Source of the DNA: Marivivens sp. | GTDB lineage: Bacteria; Pseudomonadota; Alphaproteobacteria; Rhodobacterales; Rhodobacteraceae | NCBI GenBank assembly: GCA_017643845.1 | Contig: JAEPMR010000025.1 | Coordinates: 1-38,674 of the forward strand | Length of the DNA: 38,674 nucleotides | Direction: 5' to 3' | Shown here: positions 1 to 8,842 of the stretch, piece by piece | Position numbering within the stretch: the stretch's first letter is position 1 | How the letters are laid out: every line of letters begins with the position of its first letter | Program-made: the position numbers and the translations under genes | The notes under the pieces: generated by a model | The model's input: the letters and a program-made list of their open reading frames with translations, nothing else | Database searches by the model: none | Told to the model about the DNA's origin: nothing

Positions 1-1122
1 ATGTTCTTCGTATGCGTCCAGAAGATGTCCGAGATACTCGCTGGTGCTGGCAGTTACGTGTCCCAAACCCGGCCAAGTGAACGGAAACGTCATACAGGTC
101 ATCGCAAGCTCGAGCTCAACGCCAAGTTTGTCGGCAACCGCAATTGCCGCATTTGGGTCCTTGTCTTCAGGCCAAAGATCTTCGTCGAAGGTGATCCAAG
201 CATCGTTCTCATCATCAACATTGATCTCAGCCAGCAAAGCACCGAGCCGCTCTCCCGGGTTGGTGGCATCTTCGAGAAGCGCGATCCGTAGAAGCAAGGA
301 AATACTCTCCTCATCCAGCCTCAGAGTTGGCCTGGAATCCACCACGTCGATCCTGGGCTCGGGCCGCGTATGACCATCAATACCTTCAACAGCTTTAGGC
401 TCCTCATCGCCGCCTTCCAACCACCACGGCGAAATGAAGATATTCAGAGGAGACGCACCACAACTCGGGCAGTGCCAAAGGTTTTCAGCGATTTGAGCGC
501 CGGTGATTTTGCCATCGCAGTGAAGACAAAACCATTCCGCTGACCGGTCACCGTGTAGCGGGTGAACGACTTCGCCTTTGGCATTTGGCTTGGTCGAACG
601 CCGAGGCCAATCGGACGCAATGGATGCACGAGTTTTCACAGCCTGGGCTTCCGCAATCGCAAGCGCTTTTTCGACAAAGCCCGGGTTATTGGCTGGGCTG
701 GTCTCTTTGTGTGTCGTCTCGATCTCCACCACGGGCTGCGAGAAATCAGCCTCGCCTATGAGGATACGCCACCCATCACCTTCCATGCGAATGTCACCGG
801 AGACCTCAAAGAGCTGGTAAGCATGCCCATCAATCTCGCCTGCATTGATCGGCTCGTCGACTGGTCGCGACATGCTTTGCTCAATGAATTGCGGCCTACC
901 TCCGAGTGAGGGGAAGAATTCACGAACAAAGGTGTCGGCCTTGGCAAGCTCTTCTTCGCTCGGCATCCAGCCTTGCTTGGCCTTGACCGTGAGCGCCTTC
1001 CAATGCGGAAAGCCAAACTCAGAGGCAATCGCATCAAGCGCCTCATGTTGGTTAGAGCGCGTGGCATGCGCATAGCGTTTTGCCAGGAGTTTCAGTTGAT
1101 CGATTTTAGTTTTGGTAGTCAT
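1..1122 (-). CDS. Partial zinc-ribbon protein of unknown function, C-terminus beyond left edge
   Basis: An open frame of 374 codons runs from an ATG at 1122 off the left edge without a stop, so the C-terminus is missing. The first 45 residues (LKLLAKRYAHA ... SEFGFPHWKAL) look like the small helical domain found at the start of several 'glyoxalase-related' and plasmid-borne proteins; this is a resemblance only. Residues 199-221 form a zinc ribbon, CxxC then CPSC (Cys199, 202, 218, 221), after an Arg/Lys-rich linker. The rest is acidic and rich in DE pairs. It lies downstream of the abiE pair on the same strand with about 210 bases between, so it may be transcribed with them. No catalytic motif was seen and the function is unknown. 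The coding call is firm because the frame stays open for more than 1.1 kb with coherent codon use. Confidence 0.75.
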   Translation of the reverse strand, partial: MTTKTKIDQLKLLAKRYAHATRSNQHEALDAIASEFGFPHWKALTVKAKQGWMPSEEELAKADTFVREFFPSLGGRPQFIEQSMSRPVDEPINAGEIDGHAYQLFEVSGDIRMEGDGWRILIGEADFSQPVVEIETTHKETSPANNPGFVEKALAIAEAQAVKTRASIASDWPRRSTKPNAKGEVVHPLHGDRSAEWFCLHCDGKITGAQIAENLWHCPSCGASPLNIFISPWWLEGGDEEPKAVEGIDGHTRPEPRIDVVDSRPTLRLDEESISLLLRIALLEDATNPGERLGALLAEINVDDENDAWITFDEDLWPEDKDPNAAIAVADKLGVELELAMTCMTFPFTWPGLGHVTASTSEYLGHLLDAYEEH

Positions 1123-1335
1123 TGTTCAGTTCCCAAAATAGGGATCCGACTAGGTGCCCGCTACTAACCAGATCCCGAATTTGGTCTGGGTTGTTCATCT
1201 AAGAATGAAGTGCTGCGTAGCTTTGCGTGGCGGGCACACCGGCATGCACTAGAGGCCAAGTGCAACGTGGCGGATATCCTCAATATCGTCAAGGCGCCTA
1301 TCCAATTGTCCCAGACAAATATTCAGACCGATAGG

Positions 1336-2343
1336 TCAGCTGTTGATTTCAGCCTCGAAAGCTTCAATTACCCCGAGGATATCATCGAAGTCCGGCGCGT
1401 CCCCGATTATCATCTCCCTCATGCCGGAATAGTCCCGTCGCAAGGCGGCAGTCAGATCCTCATTCGGCATCAATCTCAAAGACCCAGGCTTCGCCCTTTC
1501 GTAGTTGGCCCAAGCGGCTTTGAAGAAAACCGACTTGTGATGCGCGACTTGTTCCAGCAGGTCGACGCTGCTGACAGCACGCTCCTTGGCCTCGTGGCCG
1601 ATGAGCTGGGCCATGTCGTAGTAGTGGCGTGACATCCGATCCGCGAGGGGTTTGGCGGGGTCTTGATGAAATAGCATGTGCAGGATCGTGGCCTTTTCCC
1701 AAAAGGTCCGCTCGACACCCAGCACTTTCACATCCACTCCGCCCGATCCCAGCAGGTCAGGAAAAGCCTGATGAACATATGGCGATATCTCGCGAACCTC
1801 GGCTGGCAAGTGGACGCCGCGCGCCCCAAACTCAAAGCGCACAATGGGTTTGACGTAACCGCCCGAGGCGTCCGACAAGGATGGATAGGCGAAGAGCAGG
1901 GTTTGTGCGTCGCCTGGGTCAACCGTCAAAGAGAAACCCTGATCCAGACCGGCATCGAACGCAGCCTGAATCTCAGCCAAAAGCGGTCCAGAGACTTCCG
2001 CCTCGGCCGCATCCTGCAACTCTTGCAATAGTTGTTTCTGTTTCTTTCCGGATAAATCTGGGTTTTCGGGATCGCGGTCGCCTTCGAAACCAAGCTGTGC
2101 CCGATCTAGGGATAGATCCACATCTTCCGAGAAGCGATGGATCACGTCATAGGCCTTGGAAAGGGAAGTCCCTCCTTTGAAGATCATGTGATCGCCAAAG
2201 GAGGGCAGGGCGAAAAGCTGCTTCAGGGACCAGCAAACCCAGAAGTCCTTCTCGATGATAGCCTTGGACATCCCGAGCCGCGCCGCTGCCTCCTGGAAGG
2301 CCTCGTCTCGTTGTTCAGGGGTGTCGTTGGCAAACTGATCCAT
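1336..2343 (-). CDS. abiEii: AbiEii-type nucleotidyltransferase toxin
   Basis: 335 residues, in the usual range for AbiEii/AbiGii-type toxins of type IV toxin-antitoxin and abortive-infection systems. Residues 55-80 carry the nucleotidyltransferase signature: GGTSL, then RFSEDVDLSL, giving the D-x-D metal site (EDVDL). The N-terminus (AAARLGMSKAIIEKDFWVCW) matches the family's usual 'EKDxWV' opening. In studied members this enzyme adds nucleotides to tRNA or another acceptor and slows growth during phage infection. The start is 2 bases after the stop of the antitoxin gene, so the pair is translationally coupled, with the antitoxin first as usual. What it modifies here cannot be read from sequence. 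The frame is intact with no lost motif. Confidence 0.9.
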   Translation of the reverse strand: MDQFANDTPEQRDEAFQEAAARLGMSKAIIEKDFWVCWSLKQLFALPSFGDHMIFKGGTSLSKAYDVIHRFSEDVDLSLDRAQLGFEGDRDPENPDLSGKKQKQLLQELQDAAEAEVSGPLLAEIQAAFDAGLDQGFSLTVDPGDAQTLLFAYPSLSDASGGYVKPIVRFEFGARGVHLPAEVREISPYVHQAFPDLLGSGGVDVKVLGVERTFWEKATILHMLFHQDPAKPLADRMSRHYYDMAQLIGHEAKERAVSSVDLLEQVAHHKSVFFKAAWANYERAKPGSLRLMPNEDLTAALRRDYSGMREMIIGDAPDFDDILGVIEAFEAEINS

Positions 2344-2345
2344 GT

Positions 2346-2942
2346 TCAGGCGTGCGCAACGATCTGCTGCACGACAGGATGCATCCAGGCCGGCACATGC
2401 TTGATTTGCTTGGAAAGCAGAATTCGATCTTTGTCGTCCAACGCGCGTGCCAACTTGCCAATCACCTGATCATCGACCCGGTCCTTGCCGACATAACGCA
2501 GCGCCTGAAACACGGCACCGGTCTTCTGGCCAGCGCCAACAAGCGTCTTGGAGGAGGCATTGCGGAACTGGATCACCTGCCGACCGATTGTCTTGGTCCG
2601 TGTTGGCCCATCGGTCATGTAGGTCGGTTTGGACGGCACCTGAGTTGAAAGCCCCAACTGGTTGGCGGCCATGGCAGGGGAGGGCTGCAGAACCTGGTTG
2701 TCCTTACGGGCCACTGCCTTCGCGATATCGTCCGCGGATGGCGACAGATAGCCAAAGCGCGGGCTCTTCTTGGGATAGTCGTAGAGCCCACGCGTCAGAC
2801 GGCGAATAACACCCTGATCAGCCAGACGTGACAAAGCCTGGTCCACGCTGGCGCGGGACCCGATGTCCAGAAAATCCGACGGTGCAAAGATCCCACCGCG
2901 GCCCTTTCCGATGATGCGTTGTTTGATCTTCGATGTGATCAT
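2346..2942 (-). CDS. abiEi: AbiEi-type antitoxin and autorepressor (DUF6088-like)
   Basis: 198 residues. The N-terminal 70 form a winged-helix domain (ASVDQALSRLADQGVIRRLTRGLYDYP), the usual start of AbiEi/DUF6088 antitoxins, which also act as transcription repressors. The middle (PSPAMAANQLGLSTQVPSKPTYMTDG) is a conserved block of the same family. The C-terminal helical part is the section that neutralises the toxin in studied members. The ATG at 2942 follows a clean ribosome-binding site (AAGGAGA) and a promoter with an overlapping palindrome, as expected for autoregulation. It is the first gene of the pair, followed after 2 bases by the toxin gene. Confidence 0.88.
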   Translation of the reverse strand: MITSKIKQRIIGKGRGGIFAPSDFLDIGSRASVDQALSRLADQGVIRRLTRGLYDYPKKSPRFGYLSPSADDIAKAVARKDNQVLQPSPAMAANQLGLSTQVPSKPTYMTDGPTRTKTIGRQVIQFRNASSKTLVGAGQKTGAVFQALRYVGKDRVDDQVIGKLARALDDKDRILLSKQIKHVPAWMHPVVQQIVAHA

Positions 2943-2956
2943 GATCTATCTCCTTG

Positions 2957-2982
2957 TCAGAAAATATGGTATGTTTTTCTGA
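2957..2982. promoter_or_regulatory. Palindromic operator over the abiE promoter
   Basis: TCAGAAAA (2957-2964) and TTTTCTGA (2975-2982) form a perfect 8-base inverted repeat with a 10-base centre. It covers the spacer and -10 element of the abiE promoter. AbiEi antitoxins are known to repress their own operons through inverted repeats, so this is the likely binding site (inference). Confidence 0.6.
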
Positions 2983-2989
2983 AAGTCAA
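2961..2989 (-). promoter_or_regulatory. Promoter of the abiE operon
   Basis: On the minus strand TTGACT (2989-2984) is followed by a 17-base spacer and TATTTT (2966-2961). This is a good sigma-70 type match with ideal spacing, 19 bases before the antitoxin ATG. The ribosome-binding site AAGGAGA lies between. Confidence 0.6.
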
Positions 2990-3194
2990 TGTTAGCGAAT
3001 GCGTATCCATGGCCATCTGTAACGGCGGGTAGCGGTCTGTAAGGCAGACATTCGATTGAGGTGACGCAAGGAGCAAAGAAAAGACAGAATTTCAAAATGC
3101 TGAGCCGAAGCTCATTAACATTTTTGACAGAGCAAACTTACAAACACGGGCTCCTAGGGGAGTAGGCCAAATTTCTAGAAGCCTCACGGCCTTT

Positions 3195-3497
3195 TCAGGG
3201 CTTCCCGAAAAGATCTGGTGTATTCTCATCGCGTCGACCGCTTAAACCGTCGCCAAGATGCAGACATGGGTGTTTGATCCGTGTCAGGCCTCTACGTCCC
3301 TCGAAGTGGACCCACCCACCTCTGGGCATGCCAACACTTAGGATCGGAGCCCCGCATATTGGACAAGCCCGTTTGAATGACGCACCCTTCCTGCTTCCTT
3401 GACTACTCTGCAGCACCCAAACGCCACGGACAGAGATTGTTCGCCCCGTCACCAGTCGGCGGTTGTGGGCTTTTCGGTAATACCACCGTTCCGTCAT
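3195..3497 (-). CDS. Small CxxC zinc-binding protein downstream of sbcC
   Basis: 100 residues, rich in Arg and Gly. The ATG overlaps the sbcC stop as ATGA, so it is probably the last gene of the sbcDC operon. Residues 44-49 hold CPICGA, and a second cluster, HPCLHLGD, follows about 30 residues later, so a zinc site from C-x2-C and H/C ligands is possible. The C-terminus (ENTPDLFGKP) is polar. I do not recognise the family. Tight coupling to sbcC suggests a role with the nuclease, but nothing in the sequence gives the activity. A weak stem (GAAGCC/GGCTTC) at its end has no T-run. Confidence 0.6.
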   Translation of the reverse strand: MTERWYYRKAHNRRLVTGRTISVRGVWVLQSSQGSRKGASFKRACPICGAPILSVGMPRGGWVHFEGRRGLTRIKHPCLHLGDGLSGRRDENTPDLFGKP

Positions 3498-6400
3498 CCT
3501 AGCCCCCTTCTTTCCTCAACTCTACTGCCGCTCGGTGTCGAACGTACGTAGAAGCCTTGTGGTATGGCCTCCTGCACCAGCCCGACATGCGAGATCAGAC
3601 CCACGGCCCGATTGCCCTCTGTCAACGCAGCAAGAACCTGGATCACTTGGTCCAGCGTGCCCGCCCCATTCTCGGTGTCGAGGCTACCGAAGCCTTCGTC
3701 GATGAAGATCGTATCCATCCGGACTTTGCCAGACAGGCTCTCGACCACATCGGCGAGCCCAAGCGCCAAGGCTAGTGCCGCGATGAATGTCTCGCCACCG
3801 GACAGGGTAGCCGTTGGACGCGCTTTGCCAGTGTTAATGTCGAAGACCTCGATTTCGAGCCCACGCTTGCCGCGACCGCCAGATGCCTCGAGCCCACGCG
3901 TTAGCCGGTAGCGACCACGTGTCATAGGGTCGAGCCTCATATTCGCCGCCTCGAGAACCTGGTCGAACATTGCTCCGATCGCGAAGGTCTCGAGTGTCAT
4001 CTTGAAATCGTTCTTGCCGTTGGCCAGATCAGCCAGCCCCCGAAGCGGACCGGTTTCGGATTCAAGCCGCTCGGTTTCGGCCAAGGCTTCGGCCAGCGAT
4101 TTCTTGAAATTGGTCAGGGACGATACATCTGTTCTGGACGAGGAGAGCCCATCGTTGGCGGCATTCAATTTCTGGGTAGCATTATCGAGTGCCAGCTGAA
4201 GCGGGGCGAGGTCCGGGCGCTCGTGATCCGCACAAGCGGCCGTAGCGTTCTGCCATGTCGTGCGCGCCGCGATCAGGCCTTCGCGATGATCGGAAACCAC
4301 TTTACGGTCGGTATCGAGGGTCGGAAAATGCGCTTTGCAAGCCTCGTATCCTGCTTTGTCCAGCCGGACCTCAGCCAGCCGAGCGCCAAAATCACCTTGC
4401 GCCTTTTCCACGCGCTGCGCCTGCGCGTTGCTCGCCCGCTTCGCTGCTTCAAGCTGCTCCTGCGCACGGGTGAGCGCTTCGCTGGCCGCTCGGTCCTTTT
4501 GCGTCGCTACTTCCAGCGCCTCGGAGAGTTGCCTTTGCTCGCGTTGAAGAGCCTCCCGCCGTGCGACAACCGCCTCGGGCGTGCGCAGACCTTCCGGTAG
4601 GGCCTCGACCACTGCATCACGCTTGGCGCGCGCCCCGGCGAGAGCGATCTCGGCCTGCCCTGAAGCAGTGCGCGCCGTAGCCTCGGCAGCTTCAGCCTCG
4701 GTCACTTTTCGTTTGAGATCGGCCAAATGCTCCGACATCGCGTCAAGATCGACGGCTTCTCCAAGCGTGGCGATGGCACCTTCCAGCCGAGTGATTTCAG
4801 CTTCGAGTTCCGCCATCGTACGCTCGGGCCGTTCCTGTTCGTCCAGCGCCCGCTTCTTTTCGTCCAGCCACGTTCGGCAATTGCCGAGTTCGGTTTCCGC
4901 CCGAACCCGGGCCTCGGCTGCAGTTCTCGCCTCAGCCTGCGCGTTGCGAAACGCTTCGGTCAAACCAGATTGCTCGGGCGCGCCATGGGCTGGCGCAGGA
5001 TGATCGTGGGAACCACAGACAGGGCAGGGCGCTCCTTCAGTCAACTTTTCGGCCAGAATGATCGCCTGCGTTCGCGAAAGCCGTACCTCGGCCTCAGTCA
5101 GGTTCGCCGCGGCGGCCTGTTCCGCATCGGTTTTAGTCACCAGCTCGTTCGATGCCGCTTCGACCTTTCGTTCGGCGTCCGCAACAGCTCCCTGCGCCTT
5201 TGCATGCGCCGCTGCCTTGACCCGTTCCCGGTTGACCTCGGCCAACTCATCGGACAGCTTGCCTCGCACCGCTTCGGTTTTTCGTGCCTGTTCAAGCGCC
5301 AGATCGGTCGCATCACGCTGAGACTGGAGCCTTTCGCGGGCCTCTACGGCCTCGGTCAGCGCCTTCTTCGCTGAGGCTTCGTCCGTCGCAGCCTCATCAA
5401 ACGCATTCTGTAGCACCGCTGCCTGCCCGGCCTGGCTCTCGATCGCCTCCAACTTTGTCAGGTCGGCCTGAACCTGCTTCCGTCGCTCCTCGTCAGACTG
5501 CACCTCGACCAGTTTTTGCGCCGCTTCCTTCTTCGCCCCATTAGCGGTATTGAGCTCTGCTTCCGCGTTGGAAACGGCATCCACCGCAAGTCGTCCGTCG
5601 TGCTTCGCATTGTGCCAAGCCGTCTCAAGATCACGGGCTTGCAAGGCATTGCTGACTGCCTCGACCCGCCTGGCCAGAGCATCGACCTCACCCGTTTTCG
5701 CCTCGAGGTCGTCAAGCGCCTGCCGCGCCGCGTCGACGGCAGAAAAAGCCTTTTCGATCTGTTCGCCTTCGGTCAGAGCCTTGCGCGCGGCTTCGTTCGC
5801 TGCCTCTGCGATCTGCTGAATTCCCTGCTTCTCCTCGACCTTGGCTTCCGCCGCGGAAATTCCTAGCTCCAGTGCCTCGGCGCTCTCGAATCCGCGTTCC
5901 TCAAGCCGGGCCACATAGAGTGCACGCTGGTCGCGCAACGCTCGTTCTGCCTCTGAGGCTTCTTCCTTTAGCCGGGCGGCGAGATCGCGATAGATCTTCA
6001 CGTCGAAGAGATCTCGCAATATCTCGACCCGCGCATCAGTTTTTGCAGCAAGAAACGTCTCGAACTTGCCTTGTGGCAAGAGCACGATCTGGCGAAACTG
6101 ATCTGCCCCGTAGCCCAACAGCGCCTCGACCTGTTGACCCACGACTGAGACCTTCTTTTCAGCAATGACGCGGCCAGACTGACTTGAGTCAAGTGTATCC
6201 ACCGGGATTCCGGTGACGTCAAAAAGCGAAGCTTCCGCCGCGTCTTCTGTCATCCCTTCGCCTCGCGCCTTCGGGCGCTCTTGCGCCGGACGACGACGGA
6301 TCAGGTAGGTTTTGGTGCCGAGTTCAAAAACAAATTCGACTTCAGTGGGTAAATCGGGCGCAGAGTAATCTGAACGCAGCGAGCGAGGTTCCTGATCGGT

Positions 6401-6574
6401 CTTGGTTGGTGCCCCGAAAAGCGCGAAAGACATCGCCGAAAACAACGTCGACTTCCCAGCCCCTGTTTGGCCGTATATTCCGAACAGCCCTGTTTCCAGC
6501 GCGGAGCGGAAATCTACTACCTCGGTTGTCGCGAACGGCCCAAAGGCCTGAAGCGATAGGCGAATGGGTCTCAT
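3494..6574 (-). CDS. sbcC: SbcC: ATPase subunit of the SbcCD exonuclease
   Basis: 1026 residues, close to the usual SbcC size. The N-terminal half-ATPase has Walker A GQTGAGKST at residues 35-43. Two long Glu/Ala/Arg-rich coiled coils follow, interrupted by the zinc hook CPVC at residues 517-520. The C-terminal half-ATPase has the ABC signature LSGGETF and Walker B DTIFIDEGFGSLD. With SbcD it forms the Mre11-Rad50-type complex that cleaves hairpins, palindromes and protein-blocked DNA ends. The start overlaps the sbcD stop (ATGA), so the two are coupled. In this setting, between a toxin pair and a Gabija-like system, it may serve element upkeep or defence rather than being the only chromosomal copy; that is an inference. 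Confidence 0.95.
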   Translation of the reverse strand: MRPIRLSLQAFGPFATTEVVDFRSALETGLFGIYGQTGAGKSTLFSAMSFALFGAPTKTDQEPRSLRSDYSAPDLPTEVEFVFELGTKTYLIRRRPAQERPKARGEGMTEDAAEASLFDVTGIPVDTLDSSQSGRVIAEKKVSVVGQQVEALLGYGADQFRQIVLLPQGKFETFLAAKTDARVEILRDLFDVKIYRDLAARLKEEASEAERALRDQRALYVARLEERGFESAEALELGISAAEAKVEEKQGIQQIAEAANEAARKALTEGEQIEKAFSAVDAARQALDDLEAKTGEVDALARRVEAVSNALQARDLETAWHNAKHDGRLAVDAVSNAEAELNTANGAKKEAAQKLVEVQSDEERRKQVQADLTKLEAIESQAGQAAVLQNAFDEAATDEASAKKALTEAVEARERLQSQRDATDLALEQARKTEAVRGKLSDELAEVNRERVKAAAHAKAQGAVADAERKVEAASNELVTKTDAEQAAAANLTEAEVRLSRTQAIILAEKLTEGAPCPVCGSHDHPAPAHGAPEQSGLTEAFRNAQAEARTAAEARVRAETELGNCRTWLDEKKRALDEQERPERTMAELEAEITRLEGAIATLGEAVDLDAMSEHLADLKRKVTEAEAAEATARTASGQAEIALAGARAKRDAVVEALPEGLRTPEAVVARREALQREQRQLSEALEVATQKDRAASEALTRAQEQLEAAKRASNAQAQRVEKAQGDFGARLAEVRLDKAGYEACKAHFPTLDTDRKVVSDHREGLIAARTTWQNATAACADHERPDLAPLQLALDNATQKLNAANDGLSSSRTDVSSLTNFKKSLAEALAETERLESETGPLRGLADLANGKNDFKMTLETFAIGAMFDQVLEAANMRLDPMTRGRYRLTRGLEASGGRGKRGLEIEVFDINTGKARPTATLSGGETFIAALALALGLADVVESLSGKVRMDTIFIDEGFGSLDTENGAGTLDQVIQVLAALTEGNRAVGLISHVGLVQEAIPQGFYVRSTPSGSRVEERRGLG

Positions 6575-7707
6575 GTTTGTTCCTCCCAGGAGGCTGAGGC
6601 GTGGAGCTTTTCCGCGACGATCGTTACTTCGGCGGCATTTGGCTCCCGGCCGCGCACAACCTTCATGAAGTCGCCGACCATCTCGATCGGCGTGACCGCG
6701 ACCCGCCCACCGCCAAGCATTTTGGTCTCTGGGGCACGACCCTGTCGGTCGTAGGCAAGATGGCAGGCATTGGGGTAGGTCGCACGCAACCGCTTCATCG
6801 GATCTATCAGAGGGTTTTCATCCGTTAGATTGGCCTGGATGAAGTCTTCAGACGGCGTTCCTGCCAGAAGATCCGAGAATGCGCCGGTCAGCGAACGCAC
6901 TTGCCGGATCGGACGGAAAGCCACGGTACGGATCTCGACTCCTTCAGCTTTGAGATCGACGACAGTCATGGATTTTTCACTTCCCGCCTCGTCGAAACCG
7001 AAGGCGAGCGGTGCGCCGGAATACCGAATATGGCTCGCGCCTACTTCCTGCGGCTTGTGCAAATGCCCCAGTGCCACATAATCCGCCCCGTCGAAGACAT
7101 CAGAGGGCACAGTTTCGATCCCGCCGACCCGTGTCAGGGCGCGCTCGGTCTCACCGACCGCTCCGCCTGCAACGAAGGCATGAGCCACTACGACCCAACG
7201 CGCTCCTTCAGGCACCTGAGCCCTCGCTGCGGAGATTTGGGCTGCGATGACATCTGCTGGCGTGCTGATACCCTCATCCCCGAACACTTCCCGCGCGGCA
7301 TATTCATAGGAAAAGGGCAGCGCGGAAAAGGCGATCTCGCCATGCTCGTCACTCAGCACAAGCGGAGTCTCCACCGCGTCGGCGATTCCGCGCACCAGCA
7401 CCCTCGACGCGGTGGAGAAGACAGACATTGCCTCGATCCGGTCACCGGAATCGTGGTTTCCCGAGATCATCACCACCGCGGCTTCGGTCTCTTCTGCCAC
7501 ACGCTTAAGAAAGCGATTGAACTGCCGGATGGACGAGTTGGGCGGTGAGGCGCGATCAAAAACGTCCCCAGCGATCACAAGAACATCGACGCGTTCGACC
7601 AAGAGCGTCTCGAGAATCTGGCCTAGGACGACTTCATGATCCTCCTCAAGGCTCAACCCCATGAACTGACGCCCTAGGTGCAGATCTGCAGTATGAAGTA
7701 TTCTCAT
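6571..7707 (-). CDS. sbcD: SbcD: Mre11-type nuclease subunit of SbcCD
   Basis: 378 residues, typical for SbcD. The metallophosphoesterase motifs are in order: DLH (Asp8, His10), GDVFD (Asp48), GNHD (Asn84-His85), VVVAHAF and GHLHKP. These bind the two metal ions of the 3'-5' exonuclease and endonuclease centre. The C-terminal part forms the capping and SbcC-binding region. It is first in the operon with sbcC and the small CxxC gene. The promoter must lie in the short space before the divergent WYL regulator, which suggests the regulator controls it. Confidence 0.95.
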   Translation of the reverse strand: MRILHTADLHLGRQFMGLSLEEDHEVVLGQILETLLVERVDVLVIAGDVFDRASPPNSSIRQFNRFLKRVAEETEAAVVMISGNHDSGDRIEAMSVFSTASRVLVRGIADAVETPLVLSDEHGEIAFSALPFSYEYAAREVFGDEGISTPADVIAAQISAARAQVPEGARWVVVAHAFVAGGAVGETERALTRVGGIETVPSDVFDGADYVALGHLHKPQEVGASHIRYSGAPLAFGFDEAGSEKSMTVVDLKAEGVEIRTVAFRPIRQVRSLTGAFSDLLAGTPSEDFIQANLTDENPLIDPMKRLRATYPNACHLAYDRQGRAPETKMLGGGRVAVTPIEMVGDFMKVVRGREPNAAEVTIVAEKLHASASWEEQT

Positions 7708-7723
7708 GTCGCACCGTCAATTA

Positions 7724-7735
7724 TTACACATGTAA
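7724..7735. promoter_or_regulatory. Inverted repeat between sbcD and the WYL regulator gene
   Basis: TTACA-CA-TGTAA, a 5-base inverted repeat in an AT-rich stretch between the divergent starts (sbcD at 7707, regulator at 7779). It is short and could occur by chance, but the location suits an operator for the WYL protein. The regulator's -10-like AT-rich sequence lies next to it. Confidence 0.35.
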
Positions 7736-7778
7736 AAACTATATGGACAATAGTGAAGAGTCAAGGTATCCTTCCCCC

Positions 7779-8597
7779 ATGCCCTTCGAAGACCTCAAAC
7801 ATGCCCAGCGTGCGCGCCTGGAATACCTCGACAGACTGTTTTTCTGGGACGGTGCAGCGACTCGCGCCTCCTTGATCAAGCGTTTTGGTATTTCGAATGC
7901 GCAGGCCGCACTCGATTTTCGGACTTACCTTGCCGAAGCGCCAAAAGGTGCACTGCACTATGATGCGTCGTCGCGCCAATACCTTGCCCGTGGCAGCTTT
8001 GAACGGCTCAGTGGCAAGACATCCTCGATGGAGTTGGAGCAACTCTTGGTCGGCACACCATCTCCCGCATTCGATAGATTGCCAGATTTGCAACGTACTC
8101 AGGACCTGCGTGTATTACGGCCGCTCTACCGTGCCTTCAGGGCGAAAGAGGCAACGAGGATCGTTTATCAATCGATGCGAGATCCAGAACCGATGACTCG
8201 CTGGATTGCACCTGTTCGATTCGCTTCTGATGGCGTTAGGCTTCATGTACGAGCCTGGTGTTTTGAACGTGAGGGTTTCCGTGACTTCCATCCTGCTCGC
8301 ATAGACCCTGATCAGTCTTTCGCAAAAACCAAGCCAGCCGAGGCGGTGCCCCGAGATGACGATTGGTTCACCTGGGCCATCCTGAAACTCAAACCGCATT
8401 CAAGATTGACTGAGGCGCAGCAACGCGTGGTCCGCACTGAATTTGGGTTCACCTCAGATGTGCTTGAGGCCAGAACCCGGAAAGCACTTGAGTTCTACAC
8501 GGAACGCCGATGGGGTCTTGAGCAGAAAGAACCTCGTCTTGAACGGGTCTCTGTCGACTATATTCCGATGAGCGAGGAGGAGATCGATGCAAATTGA
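7779..8597 (+). CDS. WYL-domain transcription regulator of the BrxR/CapW type
   Basis: 272 residues from the ATG at 7779, which has CAAGG 12 bases before it; an in-frame ATG at 7743 would add 12 residues of no clear value. The N-terminal winged helix (LFFWDGAATRASLIKRFGIS ... ALDFRTYLAEAP) is followed by a WYL-like core (TRWIAPVRFASDGVRLHVRAWC ... FRDFHPARI) and a C-terminal WCX-like part ending in RTRKALEFYTERRWGLEQ. This order matches the BrxR/CapW repressors that control phage-defence systems such as BREX and CBASS, sensing a nucleic-acid or nucleotide ligand. It is divergent from sbcDC and overlaps the WGR gene by 11 bases, so it may control both. The exact WYL triplet is not conserved. 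Confidence 0.8.
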   Translation: MPFEDLKHAQRARLEYLDRLFFWDGAATRASLIKRFGISNAQAALDFRTYLAEAPKGALHYDASSRQYLARGSFERLSGKTSSMELEQLLVGTPSPAFDRLPDLQRTQDLRVLRPLYRAFRAKEATRIVYQSMRDPEPMTRWIAPVRFASDGVRLHVRAWCFEREGFRDFHPARIDPDQSFAKTKPAEAVPRDDDWFTWAILKLKPHSRLTEAQQRVVRTEFGFTSDVLEARTRKALEFYTERRWGLEQKEPRLERVSVDYIPMSEEEIDAN

Positions 8598-8841
8598 TAT
8601 GCGCCGCATAGATCCCTCAATCAACATGAACCGGTTCTATTCCGTGGAGCTGACTAAAGACTTGTTTGGTCAACACGGCATCCACCGACAATGGGGCCGC
8701 TTTGGAACTTGGGGGCGGCATCGCCATGATTGGTACGCGACAGAAACCGAGGCTGAATCTGCCCTTTCCGATCTGGTCAAACAGAAGCTGGCGCGCGGTT
8801 ATCTGATCAAACTGCCTGTGTCAGAAGGCCAGGGGGCCTGA
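8587..8841 (+). CDS. WGR-domain protein
   Basis: 84 residues, essentially one WGR domain: RFYSVELTKDLFG, then the name motif QWGRFGTWGRH, then ETEAESALSDLVKQKLARGY. WGR domains occur in PARP proteins and as small stand-alone bacterial proteins, and bind nucleic acid ends. The gene overlaps the WYL regulator by 11 bases and is followed after 1 base by the next gene, so the three form an operon. A DNA-end binder beside SbcCD is a sensible partner, but that link is an inference. Confidence 0.8.
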   Translation: MQIDMRRIDPSINMNRFYSVELTKDLFGQHGIHRQWGRFGTWGRHRHDWYATETEAESALSDLVKQKLARGYLIKLPVSEGQGA

Positions 8842-8842
8842 A

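Noticed and set aside
1-909. Plus-strand frames of 60-115 codons at the left end
   Set aside because: They lie opposite the continuous minus-strand frame from 1122 to 1, which carries a coherent zinc ribbon and a plausible start. They are shadows.
1260-1335. In-frame extension of AbiEii by about 25 codons past its TGA
   Set aside because: The protein already has the normal family length and end, so the extension is most likely chance.
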